This document shows positions 18,072 through 26,948 of a stretch of DNA of 64,000 bases, one piece after another (the first letter of the stretch is position 1; each line of letters opens with the position of its first letter). A program made the translations under genes and the position numbers. The DNA comes from Pontimonas salivibrio (lineage in GTDB: Bacteria > Actinomycetota > Actinomycetes > Actinomycetales > Microbacteriaceae). Location of the stretch: assembly GCF_002950575.1 (NCBI RefSeq), contig NZ_CP026923.1, forward strand, positions 620,001 through 684,000. Direction: 5' to 3'. The notes below the pieces were generated by a model. It was not told the origin of the DNA. It was given only the letters and a program-made list of their open reading frames with translations, and ran no database searches.

Positions 18072-18117
18072 ATACCCCCACTCTTAGTGTTATCAACGGC
18101 GATAGGAACTTTGACTC

Positions 18118-18918
18118 ATGGATGCACCGAACACACAGTCCGAACCTGTTTTGTCCATGCGGATGATCTCCAAACATTTCGGTGCAGTCTCCGCCCTCTC
18201 CGACGTCAACCTTGACGTGTATCCGGGCGAGGTCGTGGCGCTGGTCGGCGACAACGGCGCGGGGAAGTCGACGCTTGTGAAAATCCTCGCGGGTGTTCAC
18301 GCTCAGGACGAGGGCACCATCACCTTCGCCGGTAAAGAAGTAGAAATTCACAACCCCCACGATTCTCTCGAAGCCGGGATTGCCACGGTTTTTCAGGACC
18401 TCGCGCTCTGCGACAACCTAGATGTGGTCAGCAACCTTTTCCTTGGGCGGGAAATTAGTCCGGTGCGTCTCGACGAAATCACCATGGAGCTCCGAGCATG
18501 GGAATTGCTGCGTGAATTGAGCGCCAAAATCCCGTCGGTACGGATCCCCGTGGCTTCCCTGTCGGGAGGTCAACGTCAAACCGTTGCGATCGCACGATCG
18601 TTGCTGGGGGAGCCCAAGCTGATCATGCTGGACGAGCCCACCGCTGCACTCGGTGTCGAACAAACGGCCGAGGTTCTGAACCTCATTGAACGGCTGCGAG
18701 AACGCGGACTTGCCGTCATTGTGGTGTCCCACAACATGGACGACGTTCTCGCGGTTGCTGACCGCGTGGTCGTGTTGCGATTGGGCTCAAACAACGGCGA
18801 GTTCGTTCCCTCTGCCGCAACGAAAGATGACATTGTGGCGGCCATTACGGGTTCGGCGGACAACGCCGTCACGACACGAAATCTCAGAATTTCCCAACCA
18901 GTCGATTCAGAACGGTAA
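18118..18918 (+). CDS. sugar ABC transporter ATPase, single nucleotide-binding domain
   Basis: The 266-aa protein has Walker A GDNGAGKST, signature LSGGQRQTVAIAR, Walker B LIMLDEPTAALG and switch His in VVVSHN. Ribose/xylose importers usually have a double-domain ATPase of about 500 aa; this one has a single domain as in FrcA-type fructose systems, so it should work as a homodimer. It lies 8 bp before the permease gene. Confidence 0.9.
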   Translation: MDAPNTQSEPVLSMRMISKHFGAVSALSDVNLDVYPGEVVALVGDNGAGKSTLVKILAGVHAQDEGTITFAGKEVEIHNPHDSLEAGIATVFQDLALCDNLDVVSNLFLGREISPVRLDEITMELRAWELLRELSAKIPSVRIPVASLSGGQRQTVAIARSLLGEPKLIMLDEPTAALGVEQTAEVLNLIERLRERGLAVIVVSHNMDDVLAVADRVVVLRLGSNNGEFVPSAATKDDIVAAITGSADNAVTTRNLRISQPVDSER

Positions 18919-18926
18919 ACCTTTCC

Positions 18927-20180
18927 ATGACCAGCACTGTGACACCAGAAGACAACACCCCAGCAGATCGCCGGGATTCCCGCCTGCGTCAAGACGTCGG
19001 TTTGCAGGGTGCATTGCGGGGTTCATTTGACCGGATCCGACGAGGTGACCTGGGTTTGTTGCCCGTCATTATCGGCATCATCGTGATTTCGATCATTTTC
19101 CAAAGCCTGAACCCGTTCTTCCTCTCGTCGAACAACCTGGCGAACCTGCTCATGGAGTCGACGGCTATTGGCTTTATGGCTTTGGGAATTGTCTTTGTGC
19201 TCCTGCTGGCCCAGATTGACCTGTCCATCGGTTCAGTCAGTGGGCTCTCGGCGGCCATTTTTGCTGTTGGCTTCGTTCAAAACGGGTGGCCAATTCTTCC
19301 GGCAATCATCGCCGCCGTCCTCACTGGTACTGCGATCGGCTTCATCTATGGGCAGATATTCAACCGACTCGGTGTGCCCTCCTTCGTCATTTCCGTTGCC
19401 GGACTGTTGGGCTTTTTAGGGTTGCAGCTTTACGTACTGCGCGGACAGGGAACAATCAATTTGCCGTTCGAATCACCGCTGGTGTGGTTTGGTCAACAAG
19501 CCTTCATCCCCGCCACTGTGTCGTATGTGTTGATGGCGACTGTCGGAATTGTTTTTTACCTTGTGAGAACGGCTAAGTCCGCACGGCGCAAAAAAGCCGG
19601 CCTTTCGACTCAAGGGCAGATTGGTATTGTCCTGCAGGCGGTAGGACTCATCGTGGTGCTTGAATTCATCGCGTGGTTTTTAAACCAGTCCCGCGGGATC
19701 AGCATGATGTTTTCCCTTTTTGTGGCTACTGTTCTCGTGGCTCATTTTGTCCTGACCCGTACCCAATTTGGGCGGGCTATTTTCGCGGTAGGTGGTAACC
19801 CAGAAGCTGCTCGCCGAGCCGGAATCAATGTCAACGCGATTTATACTTCCGCGTTCATGATCACCTCCACATTGGCAGCAATCGGTGGACTAATGGCTGC
19901 GGGGCGTCTCGCCGCTGCTGCCCAAAGCTCAGGTGGTGGAGACACCAACCTCACAGCGATTGCTGCCGCAGTGATCGGCGGCACGAGTCTCTTCGGTGGA
20001 CGAGGAAGTGCCTTCTCGGCATTGCTCGGGGTAATCGTGATTCAGTCAATCTCGAGTGGGCTGACGCTTCTCAATCTGGATTCGTCTATCCGCTTCATGG
20101 TGACAGGAGCGGTGGTCCTCATCGCCGTAGCAGTGGATGCTCTGGCGAGGCGCTCACGCGAAGCCAGCGGCGTCGCGTAG
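18927..20180 (+). CDS. sugar ABC transporter permease (XylH-like)
   Basis: The 417-aa permease has about ten hydrophobic segments after a polar N-terminus. It carries the branched-chain/ribose-type signature FAVGGNPEAARRAGINV, which contacts the ATPase, and the C-terminal AAVIGGTSLFGGRGS motif. The extra loop around residues 215-250 with a charged RRKKAG patch and its overall length match XylH better than RbsC. It completes the importer with the binding protein and ATPase. Confidence 0.9.
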   Translation: MTSTVTPEDNTPADRRDSRLRQDVGLQGALRGSFDRIRRGDLGLLPVIIGIIVISIIFQSLNPFFLSSNNLANLLMESTAIGFMALGIVFVLLLAQIDLSIGSVSGLSAAIFAVGFVQNGWPILPAIIAAVLTGTAIGFIYGQIFNRLGVPSFVISVAGLLGFLGLQLYVLRGQGTINLPFESPLVWFGQQAFIPATVSYVLMATVGIVFYLVRTAKSARRKKAGLSTQGQIGIVLQAVGLIVVLEFIAWFLNQSRGISMMFSLFVATVLVAHFVLTRTQFGRAIFAVGGNPEAARRAGINVNAIYTSAFMITSTLAAIGGLMAAGRLAAAAQSSGGGDTNLTAIAAAVIGGTSLFGGRGSAFSALLGVIVIQSISSGLTLLNLDSSIRFMVTGAVVLIAVAVDALARRSREASGVA

Positions 20181-20183
20181 TGA

Positions 20184-20216
20184 GCGCCCTGCCCAGCTCT
20201 GTTCTGGGTCGGGCGC
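20184..20216 (+). terminator. stem-loop terminator after the sugar ABC operon
   Basis: GCGCCCTGCCCAG and CTGGGTCGGGCGC pair at 11 of 13 positions around a 7-nt loop, immediately after the permease stop. The next gene is convergent, so a terminator is expected here. Confidence 0.6.
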
Positions 20217-20328
20217 GGGAAAAGGCGCTGGGGCGCGAGACGGTTAAGGCTTAGCCGTTCTGCTCGAGTCGTGACACCGTTCGTGACCTCACTGCGGACC
20301 TGGAGGGCGAGCAATCAGAGGGGCGCAG

Positions 20329-21648
20329 TCACTGGGGTTCTTGCTCGTTGGGTCGCGCCGCCGCGGCGTCCAGGCTGACCAGCGCAATACGCCGTGAGTC
20401 CATGGAGTGGACAATCAGGGTGGCCTCGGGGATGTTCACAGCCGCGCCCGGCTCGGGAATGTATCCCAACTCGGAGAGCATAAAGCCGGCAACGGTGGTG
20501 TAGGGGCCGGGGGGTATGACCACACCGGTGAGCTCTTCAAACCGGCGGATGCTGGTCTCCCCGCGGAAGTGCCCCCGACGCGTCAGTGTGTCCTCACGGC
20601 CGCGGCGGTCTGCGGGGTCGTGCTCGTCGTAGACCTCGCCGATCAGTTCTTCGACGAGGTCTTCTAGGGTCACCAGACCGTCCGCGCCTCCGTATTCGTC
20701 AACAACGAGGGCAATATGTTTACCCTCGCGACGCAGTTCGCTCATCGCGGGAAACACTTTCATGCTGCTGGGAAGAATAGGTATCGATCGGGCGACATCG
20801 GCGACCGTGTGATGGTTTTTGGACGCCCACATCACATCGCGCACATGAACAAACGATTCACAGTCGTCAAGACTTTTAGTGATCACGGGGTAGCGCGAGT
20901 AGGGGAGGCTTTGGATTAACTCTCTCGCCTCGGTGATGGCCATGGTGCTGACCAGGCAGTGAACTTCACCGCGGGGTTGCATTACCGATATGAGGGCCTG
21001 TTCGGCAGCCTCCAACACGTCAGAGAGAATTTCGCGCTGTTCATCTCCCAAACTTTCATGGCTTTCCACAATGGATTTCAGTTCTTCGCCGGAGAGTACC
21101 TCGCCGCGTTTGTTCGGATCGCCACCGAGCAGTTTCACTACGGCGTCACTCGATTTGCCGACCAGCCAAATCAGTGGCGTGAAGGCGACGGCGATCCACG
21201 CAATGAGTGGCGCAATGGTGAGAGCGAACCCTTCAGCTTTTTGTAGAGCGAGGCGTTTCGGGGCCAGCTCACCAAATACGAGAGAGGCGTAGGCGACGAG
21301 GAGTGTCATGGCGATTACCGCCACGACGCCAGCCGCGACCGGGTTGATTCCGATTGCCCGAAGTGGCTCCTCTAACACCGGTGCTAGTGCGGTCGCGCCA
21401 AAGGCGGCCGAGAAAAATCCCGAGACCGTGACACCGATTTGCACGGCGGCAAGGAAGGTGTTCGGGTCACGCGCCAATTTCGCCACGGCCACCCCGCGGC
21501 GGCTGCGTTTTTCTAGGGCATCGAGTTGGGATTCGCGAAGAGAAACGAGCGCCAATTCCGCGGCGGCGAATAGCCCTCCGAGCAGAATGAAAAAGGCAAC
21601 GAGGCCAACATCGAGCCAAACAGTGTCATCCACTGTGCTGGTGTTCAC
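20329..21648 (-). CDS. hemolysin C / CNNM-type membrane protein with CBS pair and CorC domain
   Basis: The protein (about 439 aa) has an N-terminal DUF21/CNNM domain with three to four helices (FFILLGGLFAAAELALVSLRES is the first). Two CBS motifs follow (about residues 200-320, with VHVRDVMW and VVDEYGGADGLVTLEDLVEELIGE), then a CorC_HlyC domain. Relatives transport or sense Mg2+ and other divalent metals. The start is unclear: GTG at 21648 is used, but the frame is open to a GTG at 21696. Confidence 0.85.
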   Translation of the reverse strand: MNTSTVDDTVWLDVGLVAFFILLGGLFAAAELALVSLRESQLDALEKRSRRGVAVAKLARDPNTFLAAVQIGVTVSGFFSAAFGATALAPVLEEPLRAIGINPVAAGVVAVIAMTLLVAYASLVFGELAPKRLALQKAEGFALTIAPLIAWIAVAFTPLIWLVGKSSDAVVKLLGGDPNKRGEVLSGEELKSIVESHESLGDEQREILSDVLEAAEQALISVMQPRGEVHCLVSTMAITEARELIQSLPYSRYPVITKSLDDCESFVHVRDVMWASKNHHTVADVARSIPILPSSMKVFPAMSELRREGKHIALVVDEYGGADGLVTLEDLVEELIGEVYDEHDPADRRGREDTLTRRGHFRGETSIRRFEELTGVVIPPGPYTTVAGFMLSELGYIPEPGAAVNIPEATLIVHSMDSRRIALVSLDAAAARPNEQEPQ

Positions 21649-21778
21649 CTCCGTGTCGCCACACACACTGTGTGGACGCCTTCCAGTGTTTGGCACGGAG
21701 CTGATGAAACGCTGGGGAAGTATCAGCCGGCAGGCGCCCCGTTCACCGGTGTGGTGCTGACCTCTACCGGTTTAGTGT

Positions 21779-22582
21779 TTAATTCGCCAGGAACTGCTGA
21801 CCTTGGTCGACGGAGAAAACGACCTCTCCGGCGTCGAGGACCACAATCACGTCTCCGGAGGCAGCAATCGCACCGATGTCGCTAAAGGTGTGGTCAAGAA
21901 CCGTGAAAGGACCCGTTGGGCTTGGGCTGGTAAACACCTCGGATGTCGAACCGATGACGACTGCTGTGTCTGACCAGTCCACCGTGGTGATACCCGCTGG
22001 CACGTCAAGTTCGGTGAAGCTCTCGCCCAAGTCGTCAGAGAGTAATAACCCTTCGCCTGTTGCGATGAGCAGTTGTTGGGGGTTTTGGGGGTTCAGCGCA
22101 AAATCGGTGAGCGGGGGCACGTCAAAGGTCTCCCAGTTGGCACCGCCGTCAACACTTCTCACGATTGCCCCGTAGTTGGCCGCCACACCCACCATGGAAC
22201 TCTCGCTGACATCCAACATGTGAAAATCGACTTCGCCGGAGAGCGCGTGCGCCTCCCACGTTGTTGCACCATCACCCGAGCGAATTAGCCCAATGGGGTC
22301 TGGCGAGTCGAGTTCTGACCCTGGGTGCCCACTGGCCCAAAACGTTCCGTCGTGATAGCTCAGGCCCATCACATCAAATGAGGGACCCAGGCGACGCCAC
22401 GATGCCGAATCGTCTTCCCACTGGTAGAGACCTTCGTGAGTCCCCGCCCACATTTCGCTGCCGTTGGTGGCGACGTTGTGGACGTGTCCTGTTGAGCCGA
22501 GGTCGGTGGTGTGCTCGGCGTCCGTTGCACAGCCAGTGAGGAGTAAGAGGCTCGAAATAGTAGCCCATAGCGCCTTATTCAC
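21779..22582 (-). CDS. BNR/sortilin-type beta-propeller lipoprotein
   Basis: The 267-aa protein has a lipoprotein signal (SSLLLLTGC) and repeated propeller blades with Asp-box-like motifs (GLIRSGDGATTWEA, IVRSVDGGANWETF, LLSDDLGESFTEL), as in the F510_1955 / exo-sialidase-like group. Its GTG start at 22582 overlaps the stop of the DUF305 gene and has an AGGAAAGG site. Pairing with DUF305 recurs in actinobacterial metal-related loci, so a role in copper handling is possible but inferred. Confidence 0.8.
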   Translation of the reverse strand: MNKALWATISSLLLLTGCATDAEHTTDLGSTGHVHNVATNGSEMWAGTHEGLYQWEDDSASWRRLGPSFDVMGLSYHDGTFWASGHPGSELDSPDPIGLIRSGDGATTWEAHALSGEVDFHMLDVSESSMVGVAANYGAIVRSVDGGANWETFDVPPLTDFALNPQNPQQLLIATGEGLLLSDDLGESFTELDVPAGITTVDWSDTAVVIGSTSEVFTSPSPTGPFTVLDHTFSDIGAIAASGDVIVVLDAGEVVFSVDQGQQFLAN

Positions 22583-23258
22583 TGGCAAGCCTTTCCTGTA
22601 GGTCTTCCATTTCGGCTATTTCGGCGCGTTGAACCCGGTCAATATCTTCCGCGAGTTGGCGCACTTCGTCGACTGCCGAGTTGTTGATCATTCGAATCAT
22701 GACCAGTGCACCTTCGTGGTGGTCGATCATGAGGCGGAGGAATTCTTGGTCGAACTCTGGGGAAGCCAAGGCGTTGAGGGCCGCAATTTCTTCCTCAGTA
22801 GCCATCCCTCCCATGGATTCCATACCGGGCATACCCTCCAAGGAGTCCATGCCGGGTTGGCCCATAGGCCCCATCATGTCGTCGGGAAAATCGTCACCAT
22901 CGAATCCGCTGTCGTCCAGCCAGCCCTGCATTTGGTCGATTTCGGGGAGTTGGCCGTCTCGAATTCTGGTGGCGAGGTCGCGTATCTCTGGTGAGTCAGA
23001 AATTTCCAGAGCAGAGCGGGACATATCGACGGCTTGCTGGTGGTGGGGAATCATCATCGCGGCAAACATCAGATCACTCACCGCGAACGCATCCTCTGAG
23101 GTTTCCGTACTCGGTACATCCTCCTGTGGGGTTGCCGGCCGATCATCGGCCATCGGCAGTATCGGAATCATCCCACAGCCACTCAGGCCGATGACGAGCG
23201 CCGCCGCGCTCACCGCGGCGGCGAGACGTGTTGTGGCTTTGCTACGTGTGATGCCCAT
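22575..23258 (-). CDS. DUF305 lipoprotein
   Basis: From ATG 23258 the protein is 227 aa. It has a lipobox (GLSGCG), a Pro/Thr-rich linker, and two DUF305 repeats with the paired histidine motifs MMIPHHQQAVDM and LMIDHHEGALVM. Between them is a Met/Gly/Pro-rich loop (DDMMGPMGQPGMDS..., residues about 140-170) suited to binding a soft metal such as copper. DUF305 proteins are ferritin-like and often near copper genes. The frame open to 23405 upstream is not protein-like. Confidence 0.85.
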   Translation of the reverse strand: MGITRSKATTRLAAAVSAAALVIGLSGCGMIPILPMADDRPATPQEDVPSTETSEDAFAVSDLMFAAMMIPHHQQAVDMSRSALEISDSPEIRDLATRIRDGQLPEIDQMQGWLDDSGFDGDDFPDDMMGPMGQPGMDSLEGMPGMESMGGMATEEEIAALNALASPEFDQEFLRLMIDHHEGALVMIRMINNSAVDEVRQLAEDIDRVQRAEIAEMEDLQERLASE

Positions 23259-23322
23259 GGAGCCCAGGGTAGTCCCGGTGTCCAAGTGCGACCTGTGGCC
23301 GCTATCCGGGGCGAGGCAGGGT

Positions 23323-24285
23323 CTAGAGCAGGTTGGGAATCTTTTGTTCTTCAGCCAGGTTTGCGCGCCGGAAGAACAGTGTGACCACGGTGGCGACAAT
23401 GACAATGAAGAGCGAATAGAGGGCAGGAATGATCAAGATCAGCCCAATGTCGGGATTTCCCGAAAAGCTCAGCAACACAATGGCAATTCCTAATGGGCCA
23501 TTTTGAATACCCGTTTCCATTCCAATGGTCCTTGCGTTCATCGGATGCAACCGGAGGGCTCGGGCGAGTCCGTAGGCGACAAAGATGCCCAGTAGCCCCA
23601 TCACAATGGCGACAGTGAAGGTTTGCCACGGTGTGCTTGAGAGTAGGCCCCAGTTGCGGGGAACCCAGGTGGCGACCAAAAACACGATGAAGAACATGCC
23701 CACAAAGCCACCGAGTAGCTCCAAGACTGCCCCCACGTTGGCGCTTTTTTTCCGAATGAACATTCCGGCGACAACCGGCACCAGCAACAACACCAGCGTG
23801 ATCACAATGTTGAACAGGGGTATTGCGAAATCAGTTTGATCGGCAAAGAGCAGCCTGCCGTAGAGGGTGAGCACGAGCGGTGTCATCAGGATCGCCCACA
23901 GCGTGGAGTGGGTGGTCATCATCACGCTCAGTGCCAGGTTGCCTTTTGAGAAGTAGGTGAAAATGTTCGACGTGGTTCCCGCGGGGACACTCCCCATCAG
24001 CAGTGCTCCGAGGGCAACGGGGGCTGCGTATTCCATGGGCAGTTGGAACAAAAACAGCGTAATTAGCCCAAAAGTGATGAGCGGCATCAGGCCGAACTGG
24101 GTAAACCAACCGATGATTAAGCCCCACGGGCGGCGAAACGCCAACCGGAAATCTTTCGGAGTGAGTCCTGCCCCCAAACCGAACATGATGATGAAGACCA
24201 GGATCACCAACAGGTTTTGCTCAAAAGGGGTGACGACGTCTTGCTCGGAAATTCCGGCCTGCGCGAGCACCATCATGTTGTTCAT
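23323..24285 (-). CDS. bile acid:sodium symporter (BASS) family transporter
   Basis: The 320-aa membrane protein has about nine to ten helices. The MFGLGAGLTPKDFRLAFRRPWGLIIGW segment, the GSVPAGTTSNIFTYFSKGNLALSV crossover motif and the ETGIQNGPLGIAIVLLSF second crossover are diagnostic of BASS proteins, which import organic anions with sodium. Its start overlaps the end of fadD by 4 bp, so a carboxylate may be imported and then activated to its CoA thioester. Confidence 0.88.
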   Translation of the reverse strand: MNNMMVLAQAGISEQDVVTPFEQNLLVILVFIIMFGLGAGLTPKDFRLAFRRPWGLIIGWFTQFGLMPLITFGLITLFLFQLPMEYAAPVALGALLMGSVPAGTTSNIFTYFSKGNLALSVMMTTHSTLWAILMTPLVLTLYGRLLFADQTDFAIPLFNIVITLVLLLVPVVAGMFIRKKSANVGAVLELLGGFVGMFFIVFLVATWVPRNWGLLSSTPWQTFTVAIVMGLLGIFVAYGLARALRLHPMNARTIGMETGIQNGPLGIAIVLLSFSGNPDIGLILIIPALYSLFIVIVATVVTLFFRRANLAEEQKIPNLL

Positions 24286-26030
24286 TTGGCAGAGCCCTTC
24301 TCGTCAGTACTTCCCGACTGGGTGGCAATCTCACCGGTTGCGGTGGAGCGCAACTGTCGTCGCAAAATTTTGCCGATCGGGCTCTTTGGCAGTTCATCAA
24401 TGATGGTGACCCGCTGGGGCACCTTATAAGCGGCAAGGTGGGTGCGGCAGTAGGCACGAATGGCCTCACTGGAGGGTGGTGGATGTGAGGCCACCACGAA
24501 CGCTTCAACGCGTTCACCGGACTTTTCATCCGGAAGGCCAATGACGCCCACTTCTAACACTCCAGGCACCGCAGCGATCTGGTCTTCCACCTCGTTGGGA
24601 TAGACGTTGAAGCCACTGACCAAAATGACGTCCTTTTTGCGATCCACGACGGTGAAAAACCCGTCCGCATCCATTTCGGCTACATCGCCGGTGTGTAACC
24701 ACCCATCGGTGATGGCTGCAGCAGTTTCTTCTGGTTTATTCCAATAACCGGCCATGATCTGTGGACCTTTGGCAAAAAGCTCCCCGGCCTGCCCGACGGG
24801 AACGTCGTGTCCTTCGTCGTCGACACAGCGCACCAGGGTGGACGGCACCGGGATACCAATCGTTCCGTCACGGGCGGTGCCATCGAGAGGGTTGAAGGTC
24901 AACACTGGCGATGATTCGGTCAGACCGTAGCCCTCCACAATCGGTGTACCCACCATCTCTCGCCACTGTTTCGCCACAGACGTGTGCAGGGCCATCCCGC
25001 CCGCTGCTGAGGCTCGAAGAGACGCCGGCGGGCTGTCTTGGAACCAGCGCTCTTTGAGTAGTGCCTGGAAAAGGGTGTTGACACCGGTCAGCCAGGTCAC
25101 CGTGTAGTTTTCGAACGCCCGTTTGAGGTTGCTCGGTGGCCTGGGGGTGGGAATGAGAATATTTCTGGCACCGAGGTGATAAAACGACAACAAATTCAAG
25201 GTGAAAGCAAAGACGTGGTACAGCGGGAGGGCCGTCATGACCGTCTCTTTGCCGGGCCGCAGGAAAGACCCCGCCATCGAAATGGTCTGCATGGTGTTCG
25301 CGATGAGGTTGGTCTGAGTGAGCATGGCCCCTTTTGCCACACCGGTTGTCCCGCCGGTGTATTGCAGGGCGGCGACAGAATCTGCTGTGACACCATCTAG
25401 GTAGCTGCCCACCTGCGCGGAGGGGGCTGCTGATTTTCCAGCCTTCAGGGCATCCCTAAAAGGGGTGTGCTCGACAGTAATGGCCGGTAATGAGCGATTC
25501 CACACTTTTTGCACCAAACGGATTACTCCAGCAATCACCGGGGGGAAGAACTCCCCGATTTTGGTGGTCACCACAGTGTGGATGTTCGTCTGCGGTAACA
25601 CCGCATCGAGGCGATCGGCAAACATGTCAATCACCACCAACACGGTCGCTCCTGAGTCGGAGAACTGGTGAATCATCTCAGAGGGTGTGTAGAGCGGGTT
25701 GGTGTTGACCAAGACACAGCCGGCTTTTAACACTCCAAAGGCCGCGACCGGGTAGCTCAAGCAGTTGGGCATTTGCAGGGCAACCCTTTCGCCTGCTGTC
25801 ACCCCCACGGTTTCTCGAAGGTAGATCGCGAACTGATCGGACAGCTCGTCAACCTCCTTGAACGTCAGCGACCCGTTCATTCCATTAGGCATGCACTGCG
25901 TGAACGCAATCGTGTCGGCGTATTGAGACGATGCGGTGCGCACCATTTCCGGTAGGTGTGCTGCGGGCAGTGCAGCAAGCTCGGGTTCAACGAACGAGGG
26001 GTAGTGGGACATCCACGGTGTCTGAGTCAC
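24282..26030 (-). CDS. fadD: long-chain fatty acid-CoA ligase
   Basis: This 582-aa ANL-superfamily enzyme has the AMP-binding P-loop YTGGTTGVAKGA (near residue 225), VEGYGLTESSPVL, the GWLHTGD hinge motif and the C-terminal catalytic lysine in LPKSPIGKILRRQL. Length and motifs match FadD acyl-CoA synthetases. It is the first gene of a two-gene operon with the BASS transporter. Start ATG 26030; about 190 bp upstream separates it from the divergent B3/B4 gene. Confidence 0.92.
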   Translation of the reverse strand: MTQTPWMSHYPSFVEPELAALPAAHLPEMVRTASSQYADTIAFTQCMPNGMNGSLTFKEVDELSDQFAIYLRETVGVTAGERVALQMPNCLSYPVAAFGVLKAGCVLVNTNPLYTPSEMIHQFSDSGATVLVVIDMFADRLDAVLPQTNIHTVVTTKIGEFFPPVIAGVIRLVQKVWNRSLPAITVEHTPFRDALKAGKSAAPSAQVGSYLDGVTADSVAALQYTGGTTGVAKGAMLTQTNLIANTMQTISMAGSFLRPGKETVMTALPLYHVFAFTLNLLSFYHLGARNILIPTPRPPSNLKRAFENYTVTWLTGVNTLFQALLKERWFQDSPPASLRASAAGGMALHTSVAKQWREMVGTPIVEGYGLTESSPVLTFNPLDGTARDGTIGIPVPSTLVRCVDDEGHDVPVGQAGELFAKGPQIMAGYWNKPEETAAAITDGWLHTGDVAEMDADGFFTVVDRKKDVILVSGFNVYPNEVEDQIAAVPGVLEVGVIGLPDEKSGERVEAFVVASHPPPSSEAIRAYCRTHLAAYKVPQRVTIIDELPKSPIGKILRRQLRSTATGEIATQSGSTDEKGSAK

Positions 26031-26216
26031 GGTGACCTTTCGTCAAAGGGGTCACCGCCTGTTCGAGTGGGGGCGACGTTGACCGTAGACAAACTTAGCG
26101 CGCTGGCCTGGCAAGCGCACCCCCAGATTCTGATCAAGCAACCGGGGGAGCACGTGACTGAGCTGTTGGGGCACTAGTCTCAAGGCTGGTCGATGAACTC
26201 GGTCTCTTAGGTCTCA

Positions 26217-26948
26217 GTGAAAGCGTGTTCCCTCATGGATAGTGAGTCTTTTCTTTCTGGCGCCCACGTATCTGACGAAGTGTTCGAACTTCGACCTGAC
26301 TACCGCGCGGACATCATTGTGGCTACCGGGATCAACGCACACGCTGACCAATCTGACGTCTCCGAACTAGTTCAACAAGCTGAGGATTACGCCAGGCAGT
26401 TACTGGCGACTACCCCTGTGGCCGAGCGTGAACACATTGCGTCCTGGCGGGAAGCATTTAGGGCCTTCGGGTCGAAGCCCTCCGATTATCGAAATAGCGC
26501 TGAAGCGCTGATGAAGCGTGCACCAAACGGTCTACCGCGCATCAACGGGTTAACTGACATGTATAACGCCCTGTCGGTCCTTCACCAGACACCCCTTGGC
26601 GGAGAAAATGTCGACGCCTACGTGGGGCCACCGCGCCTCACCCGCGCAGTCGGTGACGAATCGTTTGACACAGTCTCAGGCGGAGAAGACGTGGTCGAAC
26701 ACCCCAGCGTGGGGGAAGTGGTGTGGCGAGACGACCAAGGCGTGACCTGTCGGCGGTGGAACTGGCGCCAGTGCCGTCGCACCCAACTGACTGACGACAC
26801 CACCAATGCTCTATTCATCATTGACACTCTTGACCCGCTGTCCGAGCAGCAAAGGAACCGGGTCGCCGACGACCTCACCTTCTGGTTGGCGCGTTTTGGA
26901 GCAGAAGACATTCAACGCAGGTCCATACACAGTGGGCTCGCTCTGTGA
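26217..26948 (+). CDS. stand-alone B3/B4 domain protein
   Basis: The 243-aa protein is a free-standing B3/B4 domain (the editing domain of phenylalanyl-tRNA synthetase beta), with SWREAFRAFGSKPSDYRNSAEALMKR and LPRINGLTDMYNALSVLHQTPLGGENVD. Stand-alone copies may hydrolyse mischarged tRNAs, but their function is not firmly known. Start is GTG 26217 or ATG 26235. It overlaps the EamA exporter gene by 4 bp (GTGA), so both act together. Confidence 0.82.
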   Translation: MKACSLMDSESFLSGAHVSDEVFELRPDYRADIIVATGINAHADQSDVSELVQQAEDYARQLLATTPVAEREHIASWREAFRAFGSKPSDYRNSAEALMKRAPNGLPRINGLTDMYNALSVLHQTPLGGENVDAYVGPPRLTRAVGDESFDTVSGGEDVVEHPSVGEVVWRDDQGVTCRRWNWRQCRRTQLTDDTTNALFIIDTLDPLSEQQRNRVADDLTFWLARFGAEDIQRRSIHSGLAL

